Positions 51,898 to 61,263 of a stretch of DNA of 64,000 nucleotides are shown here, in pieces (positions within the stretch are counted from its first letter, which is position 1; each line of letters opens with the position of its first letter). The notes under the pieces are model-generated. The model was not told the origin of the DNA. It worked only from the letters and a program-made list of their open reading frames with translations, and did not search any database. Position numbers and translations under genes: made by a program. Source of the DNA: JADZFO01 sp964512635 (lineage in GTDB: Bacteria > 4484-113 > JAFGCY01); contig CAZEJB010000002.1 of the NCBI GenBank assembly GCA_964512635.1, forward strand, positions 124,001-188,000, read 5' to 3'.

Positions 51898-53665
51898 TTC
51901 GCGCAACCTTGCGGATGCGTTCATAGGCCCGGGCGGACAGGCCGAGGCGTTCGACCGCGCGGGTCAGCAGTGCCTGGCCGGCTTCGTCCAGCGCACAAAA
52001 GGCCTTGACCTGTTTGCTGCTGAGGGCTGCATTCGTTACATGCAGGCCGGCACGCTGGCGATAAGGCAAATGCAGGGATCCGCCGCCACCAAGATTGGTG
52101 TTGCGGACAGCCTGCACATCAGCGGCGCTCGGGGCCCATTCGCTGGCGGCGATGCGGCGGCGCTGCATTTCCCGGGCCGCCATGACCCGCAGCTTGATTG
52201 CGTGGCTGGTCTCGACGCCGTTGATCTGCAGAGCTGCCGCGGCGCTGTCTGCAGTGCGGCGCGATACCCCGGCAGCAAAGAGCATATCCGGGCCGCCGGG
52301 GGCCGCGCAGTCCGCCGGATCAGCAAGCGCAACAGAGGCCGCCTGCAGACCCGGGACCTCTCGAAGGGCCGGGCTGCTATTCGCCTCCTTTTGACCTCCT
52401 GGGTGCCCGGCAGATACTGCGTTGCTGCCTGCGCCGCGGGGCATGCGCCGGGGCTCGTCCGCGACCAGTTTCTCTACCGGCAGGCGTGATACCTCAAGAG
52501 TCATGTCGATACGGTCCAGCAGAGGCCCGCTGAGCCGCTGGCGGTAGTTCAGAATCGCCCCCATACTGCATGTGCACTTATGTGCTACGTCACCATAGTA
52601 TCCGCAGGGACAGGGGTTCATCGCCCCGATCAGCATGAAGCGCGAAGGAAAGGTCAGGGTCAGGTGCGCGCGGCTGATCGTCACCTGCCCGTCTTCCAAG
52701 GGCTGGCGCAGGGTTTCCAGCAGCGTTCGGCTCATCTCTGGCATTTCGTCGAAAAAGAGCACGCCCTGGTGCGCAAGACTGATCTCGCCCGGGCGCGGCA
52801 CTGTGCCGCCGCCGATTACGCCGGGTATTGATGCGGTGTGGTGCGGCGCGCGGTAGGGCCGCGTGGTCACCAGCCCGACGCTGGGATCCAACAGTCCGGC
52901 CACGCTGTAGATCCGGGTCACCTCCAGCGCCTCTTCTTCGCTGAGATCAGGCAGGATTCCCGGCAGGCGGCCCGCAAGCATCGTCTTGCCACTGCCCGGC
53001 GAACCAACCATCAGCAGGTTATGTCCTCCGGCCGCGGCGACCTCCAGCGCGCGCTTGGCGTGCTCCTGGCCCTTCACATCCGCGAAGTCCTTCTCGCCCC
53101 GGGCGTTGCGCAGAAGCTCAGCAATCGCCCGGGTTGGTGCAGGCTCGATCTCCGTGTAGCCGCGGGCCCAGGAAACGCACTGGGCCAGGTGCTCAATCGG
53201 CACCACTTCCAGCCCTTCGATCACCGCCGCTTCCGAGGCATTCTGCGCCGGGATGACGATGCCTTTCAAGCCGAGTTCGCGGGCCTTGAGCGCCATCGGC
53301 AACACACCGGGCACGGGCCGCAGACTGCCGTCGAGGCTCAGCTCTCCGGCCACCAGGTAACCTGCCAGCTCACCTGGATCGCACTGTCCGTTGGCACACA
53401 GGATCGCGAGCGCTATCGGCAGGTCGAAGGCCGGTCCCTCTTTGCGCAGGTCCGCCGGCGCAAGATTTACTACTATCTTTGCCGCCGGCCACTCCAGGTC
53501 GGAGTTTTTGATTGCGCTCTCCACCCGTTCCTGCGCTTCCTTTAGCGAGGCGTCCGGAAGACCGACGATGACAAATTTGGTCAGCATGGGTCGGAGATCG
53601 CACTCAACTTCGACCGGAAAGGCCTCCAGCCCGATTAACGACACCGCCCTGATCCGTGCTAACAT
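51806..53665 (-). CDS. comM: ComM/YifB-like AAA+ ATPase (Mg-chelatase family), repaired by the island
   Basis: 619 residues from ATG 53665 (MLARIRAVSLIGLEAF). An N-terminal Lon-like domain is followed by the AAA+ core with Walker A GSPGSGKTMLAGR, Walker B LFFDEMPEM, the zinc-binding NPCPCGYYGD and a Mg_chelatase C-terminus. ComM is a hexameric helicase that drives branch migration in natural transformation. The protein is about 110 residues longer than usual because of an Ala/Pro/Gly-rich insert after VSRLPVEKLVADEP. The last codons (from position 51850 leftwards) come from the island and restore AEAIQYYRAIDLRG. TATGCT lies 6 bases before the ATG, with TTGCAA 17 bases further up, so the mRNA is probably leaderless. 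Confidence 0.92.
   Translation of the reverse strand: MLARIRAVSLIGLEAFPVEVECDLRPMLTKFVIVGLPDASLKEAQERVESAIKNSDLEWPAAKIVVNLAPADLRKEGPAFDLPIALAILCANGQCDPGELAGYLVAGELSLDGSLRPVPGVLPMALKARELGLKGIVIPAQNASEAAVIEGLEVVPIEHLAQCVSWARGYTEIEPAPTRAIAELLRNARGEKDFADVKGQEHAKRALEVAAAGGHNLLMVGSPGSGKTMLAGRLPGILPDLSEEEALEVTRIYSVAGLLDPSVGLVTTRPYRAPHHTASIPGVIGGGTVPRPGEISLAHQGVLFFDEMPEMSRTLLETLRQPLEDGQVTISRAHLTLTFPSRFMLIGAMNPCPCGYYGDVAHKCTCSMGAILNYRQRLSGPLLDRIDMTLEVSRLPVEKLVADEPRRMPRGAGSNAVSAGHPGGQKEANSSPALREVPGLQAASVALADPADCAAPGGPDMLFAAGVSRRTADSAAAALQINGVETSHAIKLRVMAAREMQRRRIAASEWAPSAADVQAVRNTNLGGGGSLHLPYRQRAGLHVTNAALSSKQVKAFCALDEAGQALLTRAVERLGLSARAYERIRKVARTIADLAASEHIEVPHLAEAIQYYRAIDLRG
51822..51850. repeat. Island attachment site, right (29-bp direct repeat)
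   Basis: Identical to 25767-25795. It lies inside both the 3' end of the serine recombinase (plus strand) and the 3' end of comM (minus strand). Confidence 0.92.
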
Positions 53666-53671
53666 GTGTAT

Positions 53672-53700
53672 AGCATAACATATCAAGTCAATATTTGCAA
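53672..53700 (-). promoter_or_regulatory. comM promoter
   Basis: On the minus strand TTGCAA, 17 bases, TATGCT (53672-53677), then 6 bases to ATG 53665. Good spacing and a start codon at the expected +1. Confidence 0.55.
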
Positions 53701-53787
53701 GAACTAGACACATCTTCACACTATCCCTTCCTGCGACTAGATTGTGGCTATACTTTCGTTGACAATCATATATGTCGGGAGCAAGGG

Positions 53788-55932
53788 ATGATCATATGCC
53801 AGCAAGTCTGGTACCGTGGTGCTGCAGCCAGTCTGTTTGCATCTGTGCTCCTGGGCTGCCTTAGCTCCTGCACTGATGAGGTTGCAGGTCCCCTGCCTCC
53901 CGCTCCAGGTTCAAGTGCATCCGCCACTCAACCTGTCTTAGCTGGCAACACTGTACTGCGGCTTCCCGCTCCGAGAAGTCTGGCCAAGCGTCCGCCCGCA
54001 CCGCACTCACACTTGAGTCCGCGGGGAACCAGCGCAGTGAACGAAGCAGGACTTCTGCGCGGTGGTGATGATTTTGATGTTGCCGTCAGCGCCAATCTGA
54101 TCACTGATGGCGGACTTGGTGATTTCAGTCCCGCAGGAAGTGGAGCGTTGACCGATCTGGCCTATGGTCTTTACCGCTTTGACGCACTTGACTACGACCG
54201 CACGGGGCTGCTGCGGCTGCGCTGGAATTCACCGCCAGTAACTGATCAGCTGTGGCTGGCTGTTGGCAACTTCAGCACTGATCGCTGGGACTGGTTCCGA
54301 CCTGCGAACCGCAATCAGGTGTCGATCGATGAAACAAGCTCCATATCCAGCTATGTCTCACCCAGCGGCGAGATGCTCGTTGTCGTTCTTTTGACCGGCA
54401 GCACTGGTGCTTCTCTGGACGCCATGCGGCTAGGCGACCCACTGATGACTGCGGACTTCAGGAATACGGCCGGGGCCGGCCATTTCACTGTCTGGGCTCC
54501 GACCAGCGGGCTGTCCTACAAGTCCACTTCAAGTATCGCTACCGGCAGCATCGTCAACTTCGAGTGGGATCTCGACGGGGATGGTGATTATGAGACAGAT
54601 ACCGATATGGTCGACGAGGTGCTCAACGCCAGCCTTGACCTTGGACTAACCAATGTCGGACTGCGTATCACTTCTGACTGGGGAACTCAGGTCAGCAGCA
54701 GTCATGCCATGCGCGGGCTGTCCGGAAACTGGAATTTGTACACGCTTACCGATTCGCTGAACGATGCCCAGCACACAACCAGTGTCCGTACTCCAATGCT
54801 GCTTGGCAGCAGGGCCGATTCAGGCGAGTACCCGCTGATTCTATGGTCGGAAAGCACAGTCGATTCAACCAATGCCCCACCGCAGATCCGCCGATCCGTT
54901 CGCGGCCTGCTGGGGGACGACCCGACCCTGGAAAGCTGGAGCCCGGCCGCGGATGCCGTCACTGATGAGCCTGCCATGCCGATCAACTACATCCTCCAGG
55001 ACGTAGCGCGCCTTAGCGGCGGCGAATGTGGCCTGGTATTCAGCGGCGACGACCCTGGCGACACAAACCTGTACTTCACCCGCAGCACGGATGCGAGTGC
55101 TGGCGGCTGGGAGACGTATATCGCCATCGGCGCAGGCGTGGACAGTGAAGGCGGGGCGACACTGGAAGTGTTCAACGGCGACCTTTTCTGCGCCTACAAC
55201 CATGGCGGCACGACCGACCTGCGCAAGAACACCGGTACCAACAGTGCTGCGTGGGAAGCGGCTGTCAACATCGACCAGCCTAATGCGACGCGCTATGCCT
55301 ACTACAAGCCGGCCCTGGCAATGGGTATTCAATGGCCCACTCTCGATCAGCAGCTTTACTGCTGCGCCGAAAGCCTGAACACGACGGCCTTCAGCACCCA
55401 GCCGGTCTATTACAACAGCGACCCGGCAGGCAGCAGTTTTCTGTATCAGCACACCCTCGACAGCACCAACCCATCAGGGCAGTCTATGACGGGTGCCAGC
55501 TACCGCTCAGTGAACTACCCCGGCAGCCTGCGAAGCATCTTCGCCTACAAACAGGCCTTCACCGGCGACCTGCGCTACATCCACGATGACCCGACAGATC
55601 TGTTCACCGGACAGCTCAGTGACGGCATTAGTCTGGGACTCCCTCCGCTGAGCCTTGGAGAGCTGCATCTGGCAGGCGCGGAAGACAACATCAATAATCT
55701 GGCCGATGTCTTTCTGGTCTGCTCTATCGCGGGCGGAGGACTCTTCGGCTTTGAGTATCTTGAAGACCTGGGCTGGTACGAACCCGGGCCGGATTCCGGC
55801 AGTTCGTCCATTGAGCCGACAGATCCCGGCGATGCCGGCAGCCAGCCCTGCTGCGCGTGGATCCAGGGCCGTCCGGCGGTGGTATATGTGGACTACGCGA
55901 CACAGAACATCAAGTTCGCCGTTCTTAACTAA
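53788..55932 (+). CDS. Large lipoprotein with RWDWF module
   Basis: 714 residues from ATG 53788 (AAGGG upstream); the earlier frame start at 53695 lies in the comM promoter. The signal peptide ends in a lipobox (SVLLGC or CLSSC). Residues about 100-215 contain NFSTDRWDWFRP followed by SGEMLVVVLLTGS and a R-x-G turn, a module shared with the 56919-59777 protein. One PKD-like turn (FEWDLDGDGDYETD) follows. The C-terminal half has repeated Gly/Asp/Trp-rich strands that look like a six- or seven-bladed propeller. Probably surface-anchored; function unknown. Confidence 0.75.
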   Translation: MIICQQVWYRGAAASLFASVLLGCLSSCTDEVAGPLPPAPGSSASATQPVLAGNTVLRLPAPRSLAKRPPAPHSHLSPRGTSAVNEAGLLRGGDDFDVAVSANLITDGGLGDFSPAGSGALTDLAYGLYRFDALDYDRTGLLRLRWNSPPVTDQLWLAVGNFSTDRWDWFRPANRNQVSIDETSSISSYVSPSGEMLVVVLLTGSTGASLDAMRLGDPLMTADFRNTAGAGHFTVWAPTSGLSYKSTSSIATGSIVNFEWDLDGDGDYETDTDMVDEVLNASLDLGLTNVGLRITSDWGTQVSSSHAMRGLSGNWNLYTLTDSLNDAQHTTSVRTPMLLGSRADSGEYPLILWSESTVDSTNAPPQIRRSVRGLLGDDPTLESWSPAADAVTDEPAMPINYILQDVARLSGGECGLVFSGDDPGDTNLYFTRSTDASAGGWETYIAIGAGVDSEGGATLEVFNGDLFCAYNHGGTTDLRKNTGTNSAAWEAAVNIDQPNATRYAYYKPALAMGIQWPTLDQQLYCCAESLNTTAFSTQPVYYNSDPAGSSFLYQHTLDSTNPSGQSMTGASYRSVNYPGSLRSIFAYKQAFTGDLRYIHDDPTDLFTGQLSDGISLGLPPLSLGELHLAGAEDNINNLADVFLVCSIAGGGLFGFEYLEDLGWYEPGPDSGSSSIEPTDPGDAGSQPCCAWIQGRPAVVYVDYATQNIKFAVLN

Positions 55933-55958
55933 GCCAGAGCGAAGGTGAGCCCGACCAT

Positions 55959-56735
55959 CTAATCCAGTTTGCCGAAACTGGAGTAAACCGCATAGCGGCG
56001 CTGGGTCAGCAGTGGTGTCAATACTGCTATTGCCCCGCCCACAATCAGCACTTCGACAAAGGTTGTGTTGTAGGCTGCGGGGAGGCCGAAGTTCAGGATT
56101 CCGCTGGCTGCCAGCATTCCCAGGATGAAACGCAGCAGCCACCAGATCCCGAAAGCGCCGACCACGGTTATCAGGCTGAACAGCATTGGTTGTGCTCGCA
56201 GCAGCAGGTACATACAAAGCTGGGCGAGCAGGAGTTTGAAGAGCACGCTGGCGAGGGCCGGCAGCCCGATGTTGCCAAGGTGAAAGCCCCCGCGGGCAAA
56301 GTGCATCAGCCAGGCCGTGCCATGCGCAAGCAGACCGAGCAGCGGCAGCGCCCAGAGCAGCAGGCTTTCCTCGACACCATCCAGACAGGCCCGCGCATAG
56401 CTGCGATAGTTCGCCGGGCTTAGGGCCACGCGCAGATCCTGGGGCGGACTGATCAAACGGCGGCGCTCAATCAGGGCCGCCAGCAGCAGGACTGTGCCGC
56501 CCAGTTCGAGTCCCAGTCCAATATCGAGCCAGCGCTGCCCGCGCAGGGCGCTGAGCAGACTGAGCAAGCGACCCGGGCCCGGATCGGCAGCCAGGGTCTC
56601 GGCCGTGTTGACAAAGGCAATCAGCAGACTGGCCAACAGCAGCAGGGCGGCGAGCAAAAGAGCCGGCCACCAGCGCTGCATCCACTTCGGGTGCTGGCGT
56701 TCAAACCAGCTTTCCAGCGCGTCGCTAAGCGGCAT
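55959..56735 (-). CDS. Polytopic membrane protein (Yip1-like)
   Basis: 258 residues from ATG 56735, which is preceded by TATACT at 6 bases; the frame open to 56777 is not needed. A cytoplasmic start (ESWFERQHPKWMQRW) leads into six or so membrane segments (LLLAALLLLASLLIAFV, LVIGG-type Gly-rich ends). The organisation resembles Yip1/YIP1-domain integral membrane proteins, but no motif is decisive. Convergent with the 53788 lipoprotein gene. Confidence 0.6.
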   Translation of the reverse strand: MPLSDALESWFERQHPKWMQRWWPALLLAALLLLASLLIAFVNTAETLAADPGPGRLLSLLSALRGQRWLDIGLGLELGGTVLLLAALIERRRLISPPQDLRVALSPANYRSYARACLDGVEESLLLWALPLLGLLAHGTAWLMHFARGGFHLGNIGLPALASVLFKLLLAQLCMYLLLRAQPMLFSLITVVGAFGIWWLLRFILGMLAASGILNFGLPAAYNTTFVEVLIVGGAIAVLTPLLTQRRYAVYSSFGKLD

Positions 56736-56861
56736 GCTGCGAGTATAGCCCAACTGGAAGCAGTGCTTTGAGATCAAACCAATTCCTAACCTGAACGCAC
56801 TGGTGCGCCAGATGAGATCTGCAGGTCAGTTTCAACCATGGTGTGGTCAACAACCAAAGCA

Positions 56862-56889
56862 AAAGCCCGCCGGCAGGGCGGCGGGCTTT
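56862..56889. terminator. Bidirectional terminator
   Basis: AAAGCCCGCC (56862-56871) pairs perfectly with GGCGGGCTTT (56880-56889). On the minus strand it is followed by TTGCTTTGG, ending the PKD lipoprotein gene. Confidence 0.85.
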
Positions 56890-56918
56890 CTTTGCAGATC
56901 GAGATTGAACGGTTTGCT

Positions 56919-59777
56919 CTAACTGGTGCTGGCAACCAGCTCATAACCGCCGTGGCCGGGGCCGTTGGTAGTGTTGGAGCTGAAGACATAACACTTTACG
57001 TGATAAGTTCCGGCAGCCAGCGCTTTGGTGATTACCTCGTCGTTATCGGTACCGGTCGAACTGCCCTCCTCGGTCGTCCCGTCACTGGCATAGAGCTTCA
57101 TGTCGAGGTCACCGAAGTTGTCATGCAGGTTCATCGTCAGCGTCACCGTTGCCGGCGCAGCCAGAGTGAATGTGTACCAGTCCTCATTTCCGCCGTCGTT
57201 GCCGCCGGGGCCAAGATCGCAGAAGAAGCCGCTAAACGGCATCACCGGCAAAGCCTGGCCGCTGCTGAAGGCGTTGTTAGGCTCAAGCTCGTCCATGCTG
57301 CCGCTGGCGGTAACACTGATGCTGGCTGTATCGGTGATACCGAGATTGCTGGTCACCCGGACGGTCGCGTTGAAGGTCCCGGTCTTGAAGTAGGTAGCCG
57401 AAATTGTCGCTACTGCGTTGGTGTCGCTTTCAAAGACACCGTTGCCGTCGAGGTCCCACTCATAGTTGTCGATCGTTCCGCCGCCGGGCGCGGTACTTCC
57501 GCTGGCGTCAAAGTTGACAGTCAGCGCGATGTTTCCGCTGGTCACATCCGCATCAATATCAGCGGTGGGCGAATTGCCATTGCTGTCGTCGGTCGTGATG
57601 GGATAAACCGCAGTGTCGGTAAAGCCGAGGCTGCTGTGAACCCGGACTGTGGCATTAAAAACGCCGACACTGGTATAGCTGTGGCTGACCAGGCCGTCCG
57701 AGTCCGCTGTGGTGTCCCAGGTGCCATTACCGTCATAATCGAAGTCGTAGCTGGTGATAGTTCCGCCGCCCGGGTCATAGCTGCCCGAAGCGTCAAAGTT
57801 GACGGTAAGCGGAATGCTGCCGCTGTTCACATCCGCTGTCAGAACCGCTTCCGGCAGCGTGCCGTCAGTCCGGTCCGCGTTCAAAGTGTAGTCCGCTACG
57901 GCCAGCGGCTCGCTGGTGAACTTGTAAACTCGCAGGAGGAAGCTGCCCGCCACGGAAGTCGCGTAATCCAGGGTTTCCGTATCAGTGGTGCCGGTCGAAC
58001 TGTCCAGCTCTGTCGTGCCGTCAGCGGCAAAGAGCTTCATGTCGATATCGCAGTCAGCATCCACAAAGTCCATGGTGATGTGAACAGCCTCAAGCGCATC
58101 GAGGCTGAAGCTGTACCAGTCGGCCTCGTCCTCGGGGTCAACATCGCCGTCGCCGATGCGGCCGTCCCACTGCTTGAAGCCGATGCCGGGAAGCGCCTGA
58201 GCGCTCGCCGCATCGTCATGCGGCTCCAGGTCGTCATAACCGCTTGAACCGTTATCGCTGTAGAGCGTGACCGTCACGGTATCGCTGTCGCCGCCATCGT
58301 CTGTTACGCGCAGCGTAACCGGGTAGGTCCCAGGAGCCGGAAAGCTGTGGTTGGTAGTCGGGCTGGCACCGGCGTCTTCTTCAAAGCTGCCGTTGTTGTC
58401 CCAGTCCCATTCGTACTTAACAATGCTGCCGTCCGGATCGCTGCTGTCACTGGCGTCAATCTGGACATCCAGCTGCGCATCGGCGAAAAAGTAGTCCGGC
58501 TGGAACAGCGCGACCGGCGCCTGATTGGTGCTGGCACCAATGGAGATCAGCACGCTGGCGGTATCCGTTGCGCCAAGGTCGTCGGTTACGCGCACTGTCA
58601 CATTGAAGTCGCCGGCGCCAGGGTAGAGATGCGCCACAGTTGCCGTAGTTCCACTGTCCTGGTCGTAAATGCTGTCGCCGTCAAAGTCCCATTCATACTT
58701 CGTAATGCTGCCGTCGGGGTCCGTGCTTGCGCTGGCGTCGAAGTTGACTGTCAGCGGCGCTGTACCGCCAAGGCTGTCGCTCTGGATATCGGCCACCGGC
58801 GGTTCGTTCTGCGCCGCCGGGATGATAGTCACGGTAGGACCTGTGAACTCCGTGCTTGCGCCGTCATTGTCATTCACCCTCACCTTCGGCGTGTACTGGC
58901 CTTCAGCCGGGTAGCTGAACTGTGCGCTTGAAGTGCCACCGAGAGACTCATAACCGGGCTGGCCGTCAAGGTCCCAGTCATAGCTGGCGATGGTCCCGTC
59001 GTGGTCCAGCGCCTGAGCTGTAAAGGTAACGGTTCCGCCGACCACCGCGGTGTCTCCAGGGCTGAGGTCGATGGCGCTGACTTCAGGTGCGATGTTGCCG
59101 CCGACCCGGACATAAGTCAGGGCGGCGGGCTGGCGCACCACCATTACCACCACCAACACAGCGCCGTCAGCACCGCGCACATAAGGGTCACTGGCACCGA
59201 AGTCCTGCTGCGTACCAGCTTCAGCACTAAACCAGTCCCAGCGGTCGCTGGTCCAGTTAGCCAAACCGATGAACCCGGCTCCGGCAGACGGCGCGGTCTG
59301 GAAGCTGTTCTTGATGCTGAGGTCGCCAGTGAAGCCGGACAGGCTGTAGCCAAAGATGGCGTAGGCCGACTTGTCCAGTGCGGCGCCAGTCGATCCGTTT
59401 ATCGGGGTGAACTGCAGGAAGGGCGCCGCGGCGGTTACGCGATTACTCGGCAGGCCGTTGTCGTACTCCGCTCCGGTCTTGAAGCGGTCGCTGTCGACAA
59501 AGGACGCATCGCGGGCCAGCACACTGGGGCTGGCGAGACCGCCGGCTGATTCGCCGGGGCTGGCCCGGCGGGCGGGCACTGTACGGGTCGCTGCCACCTC
59601 CGGAGTGCCTTCCTTGGCTTCGGGCCGGGCGATGAGCTCGGGATCAAAGCCCCCGCCGCCGCCGCCGCAGGCGCCGAGTGCAAGGGCTGCGGCAAAGGCA
59701 AGGCCAAGCGCCGATAGTCTGCTGAGGGGGCTGGCCGAGCCGGACAGGGCCGGGCTTTTCAGGCTGCTGTTAGACAT
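56919..59777 (-). CDS. Large lipoprotein with RWDWF module, five PKD repeats and two PPC domains
   Basis: 952 residues. The signal peptide ends LALGAC, a lipobox, followed by a Gly run. Residues about 85-225 hold the RWDWF module (ANWTSDRWDWFSAEAG, AVLVVVMVVRQ, YVRVGG). Three PKD repeats follow (SYDWDLDGQPG, KYEWDFDGDS, KYEWDWDNNG), then a bacterial pre-peptidase C-terminal (PPC) domain (DEADWYSFSLDALEAVHITM), two more PKD repeats (SYDFDYDGNG, NYEWDLDGNG) and a second PPC domain (NEDWYTFTLAAPATVTLTMN). Such proteins are usually exported adhesins or enzyme-associated modules. No protease domain is present. A terminator follows at 56862. Confidence 0.85.
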   Translation of the reverse strand: MSNSSLKSPALSGSASPLSRLSALGLAFAAALALGACGGGGGGFDPELIARPEAKEGTPEVAATRTVPARRASPGESAGGLASPSVLARDASFVDSDRFKTGAEYDNGLPSNRVTAAAPFLQFTPINGSTGAALDKSAYAIFGYSLSGFTGDLSIKNSFQTAPSAGAGFIGLANWTSDRWDWFSAEAGTQQDFGASDPYVRGADGAVLVVVMVVRQPAALTYVRVGGNIAPEVSAIDLSPGDTAVVGGTVTFTAQALDHDGTIASYDWDLDGQPGYESLGGTSSAQFSYPAEGQYTPKVRVNDNDGASTEFTGPTVTIIPAAQNEPPVADIQSDSLGGTAPLTVNFDASASTDPDGSITKYEWDFDGDSIYDQDSGTTATVAHLYPGAGDFNVTVRVTDDLGATDTASVLISIGASTNQAPVALFQPDYFFADAQLDVQIDASDSSDPDGSIVKYEWDWDNNGSFEEDAGASPTTNHSFPAPGTYPVTLRVTDDGGDSDTVTVTLYSDNGSSGYDDLEPHDDAASAQALPGIGFKQWDGRIGDGDVDPEDEADWYSFSLDALEAVHITMDFVDADCDIDMKLFAADGTTELDSSTGTTDTETLDYATSVAGSFLLRVYKFTSEPLAVADYTLNADRTDGTLPEAVLTADVNSGSIPLTVNFDASGSYDPGGGTITSYDFDYDGNGTWDTTADSDGLVSHSYTSVGVFNATVRVHSSLGFTDTAVYPITTDDSNGNSPTADIDADVTSGNIALTVNFDASGSTAPGGGTIDNYEWDLDGNGVFESDTNAVATISATYFKTGTFNATVRVTSNLGITDTASISVTASGSMDELEPNNAFSSGQALPVMPFSGFFCDLGPGGNDGGNEDWYTFTLAAPATVTLTMNLHDNFGDLDMKLYASDGTTEEGSSTGTDNDEVITKALAAGTYHVKCYVFSSNTTNGPGHGGYELVASTS

Positions 59778-59921
59778 TCCAGGAACGCTCCATCAAAACT
59801 GGGTGAAACATTGTACCCGTGGAGTTCAGGCTCCGCCGAAAGCTCCGATGTAGACAGCATAAAGTCTCCAGCACTCTGTGGATCATCTCTGGAAAATGGG
59901 CTGCTTGTCCGAGGCTGCAAG

Positions 59922-59936
59922 TATTATCAGCCTGTG
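59922..59936 (+). promoter_or_regulatory. -10 box directly in front of a GTG start
   Basis: TATTAT (59922-59927), 6 bases, GTG 59934, no ribosome binding site. Confidence 0.5.
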
Positions 59937-60359
59937 GATATCGCTCTCTGGGCTCTGCGCGTGCTGACGGTAGTCCTCGCAGTTCTGGCCGGCTGGATGT
60001 TCGGGCGCTCAACGCCACAGTGGCAGGAAGATGCCTGGAATGACACAGCGCGAGGTGGCACCTACAGCGGCTATGGCTCCAGCGGCCTGCATGGCGGCTA
60101 CGGCGGTGGAACTGCCGGCTGCGGGATCTTTGCCGCGATGACCGGTGGCGGCAGTCGCTGGGTCTGGAGCGTGCTGCTTATTGCGGCCTTTATCACGGCA
60201 GCCATAGCCTGGCCGCACCCTCCGGGGCTGCGCGCTGGCGGGCGCGATCCGCAGTTTCTGTTTATGCAGATGGCGTTCTGGGCGCCCCTGATCTCCTTTG
60301 CCCTGGGCTATATCCCCGCCCGGCTGACTGACAAAGGGCCCGTCGGCCCGCTGGAGTGA
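59934..60359 (+). CDS. Small membrane protein with Gly/Tyr-rich loop
   Basis: 141 residues from GTG 59934; the upstream frame to 59811 has no start signal. Membrane segments lie near 4-24 (ALRVLTVVLAVLAGWMFG), 80-97 (VWSVLLIAAFITAAIAW) and 112-128. Between the first two is a Gly/Tyr-rich low-complexity loop (GTYSGYGSSGLHGGYGGGTA). No family recognised. Confidence 0.6.
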   Translation: MDIALWALRVLTVVLAVLAGWMFGRSTPQWQEDAWNDTARGGTYSGYGSSGLHGGYGGGTAGCGIFAAMTGGGSRWVWSVLLIAAFITAAIAWPHPPGLRAGGRDPQFLFMQMAFWAPLISFALGYIPARLTDKGPVGPLE

Positions 60360-60361
60360 AG

Positions 60362-60769
60362 CTATCCTTCCACCTGCGCCTTCAGCCTTGCCAATGCGCC
60401 ATCCCACTGGCTGGAAACCAGATCGAGATATCTCTGCGCTTCAAGCAGTCCATCTCGTTCCATTTCCCAAAGATGTTCGCGCCCGGCGCGGCTGCTGCGC
60501 AGCAGGCCCGCCTGGGCCAGCACCAGCAGGTGCTTGGTCAAAGCCTGGCGCGTCAGGCTGCGGCCTTTGCCAAGCTGGCTGATCGAGCGCGGCTGCCCGT
60601 CCGCCAGCACCAGCAGCAGCCCAAGACGGGTGCCGTCGCCGAGGGCGGCAAACAGCGGCACAGCCGCGCTCAATTCGCGCAGCGCCGCAGGAGAGACACC
60701 GATTCGCGCGGCCCCGATGTTACTCGTTCGGCCAGGCCCTGTCTGCCTAGGCACCGCCTTCCTCGACAA
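60362..60769 (-). CDS. ArsR-family transcriptional regulator
   Basis: About 130 residues with a winged-helix core (LFAALGDGTRLGLLLVLADG, then the recognition region TRQALTKHLLVLAQAGLLRS and GREHLWEM). There are no metal-binding cysteines, as in the AHSA1-linked ArsR subgroup. It overlaps the end of the SRPBCC gene by about 20 bases and is co-transcribed with it. The start (TTG 60769 or GTG 60754) is uncertain. The pair is likely autoregulated through the palindrome at 61240. It ends 3 bases from the stop of the convergent membrane-protein gene. Confidence 0.88.
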   Translation of the reverse strand: MSRKAVPRQTGPGRTSNIGAARIGVSPAALRELSAAVPLFAALGDGTRLGLLLVLADGQPRSISQLGKGRSLTRQALTKHLLVLAQAGLLRSSRAGREHLWEMERDGLLEAQRYLDLVSSQWDGALARLKAQVEG

Positions 60770-61241
60770 AGCGCTTGATGTTGCCGGTCTGGCCCTTCCA
60801 TCCGCCCTCGTTCATCCTGAAGTCCTCGTCCCTGCGCTCGGCCGGGATCCGGTCAAAGCCCGACTCAACAACCCGCAGCAGGGTCGCTCCATCCTGCTCA
60901 CTCAACGAAAACTCCACGAGGGTGGTTGGCTCGACTGAGTAGTCGTAGTCCATTCGCACGGCATAGGGATGCCAGCGATAGGCGAAGTAGTCCTGCGGCT
61001 GGATCGCTTCAATCTTCATGAGCACCTTTACATGCTCATATCCCGGGTGGGTAATCTGGCCATGGCTGGCTGCACCGGCGACAAAGGGGCCGTCAAGTTT
61101 CATTCTGAACCACTGGCCGAACTGCTCGTGATCTGTCAGGGCCCGCCAGACCTTGTCCTGCGGCGCGCTGATCAGCACTTCTTTTTCAATACGATCGCTG
61201 ACAACCTGTGCCCCAGCGCCGTTGTTTTTCTCATTGCTCAT
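60747..61241 (-). CDS. SRPBCC/AHSA1-family protein
   Basis: 164 residues from ATG 61241. SRPBCC (START-like) features: VLISAPQDKVWRALTDHEQF, QWFRMKLDGPFVAG, FAYRWHPYAV, and the C-terminal GGWKGQTGNIKRFV. This fold binds hydrophobic ligands; the AHSA1 branch paired with an ArsR gene is a frequent small regulatory operon. The start codon abuts the palindromic operator. Confidence 0.88.
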   Translation of the reverse strand: MSNEKNNGAGAQVVSDRIEKEVLISAPQDKVWRALTDHEQFGQWFRMKLDGPFVAGAASHGQITHPGYEHVKVLMKIEAIQPQDYFAYRWHPYAVRMDYDYSVEPTTLVEFSLSEQDGATLLRVVESGFDRIPAERRDEDFRMNEGGWKGQTGNIKRFVEEGGA

Positions 61242-61263
61242 ATGCAACCTCCGGGTTGCATAT
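61240..61263. promoter_or_regulatory. Perfect palindromic operator at the ArsR/SRPBCC start
   Basis: Arms ATATGCAACC (61240-61249) and GGTTGCATAT (61254-61263) with a 4-base spacer; the SRPBCC ATG is at its inner edge. A weaker related inverted repeat (GCAAC/GTTGC, about 61285-61300) lies next to it. It is the natural binding site for the ArsR protein of this operon. Confidence 0.75.
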
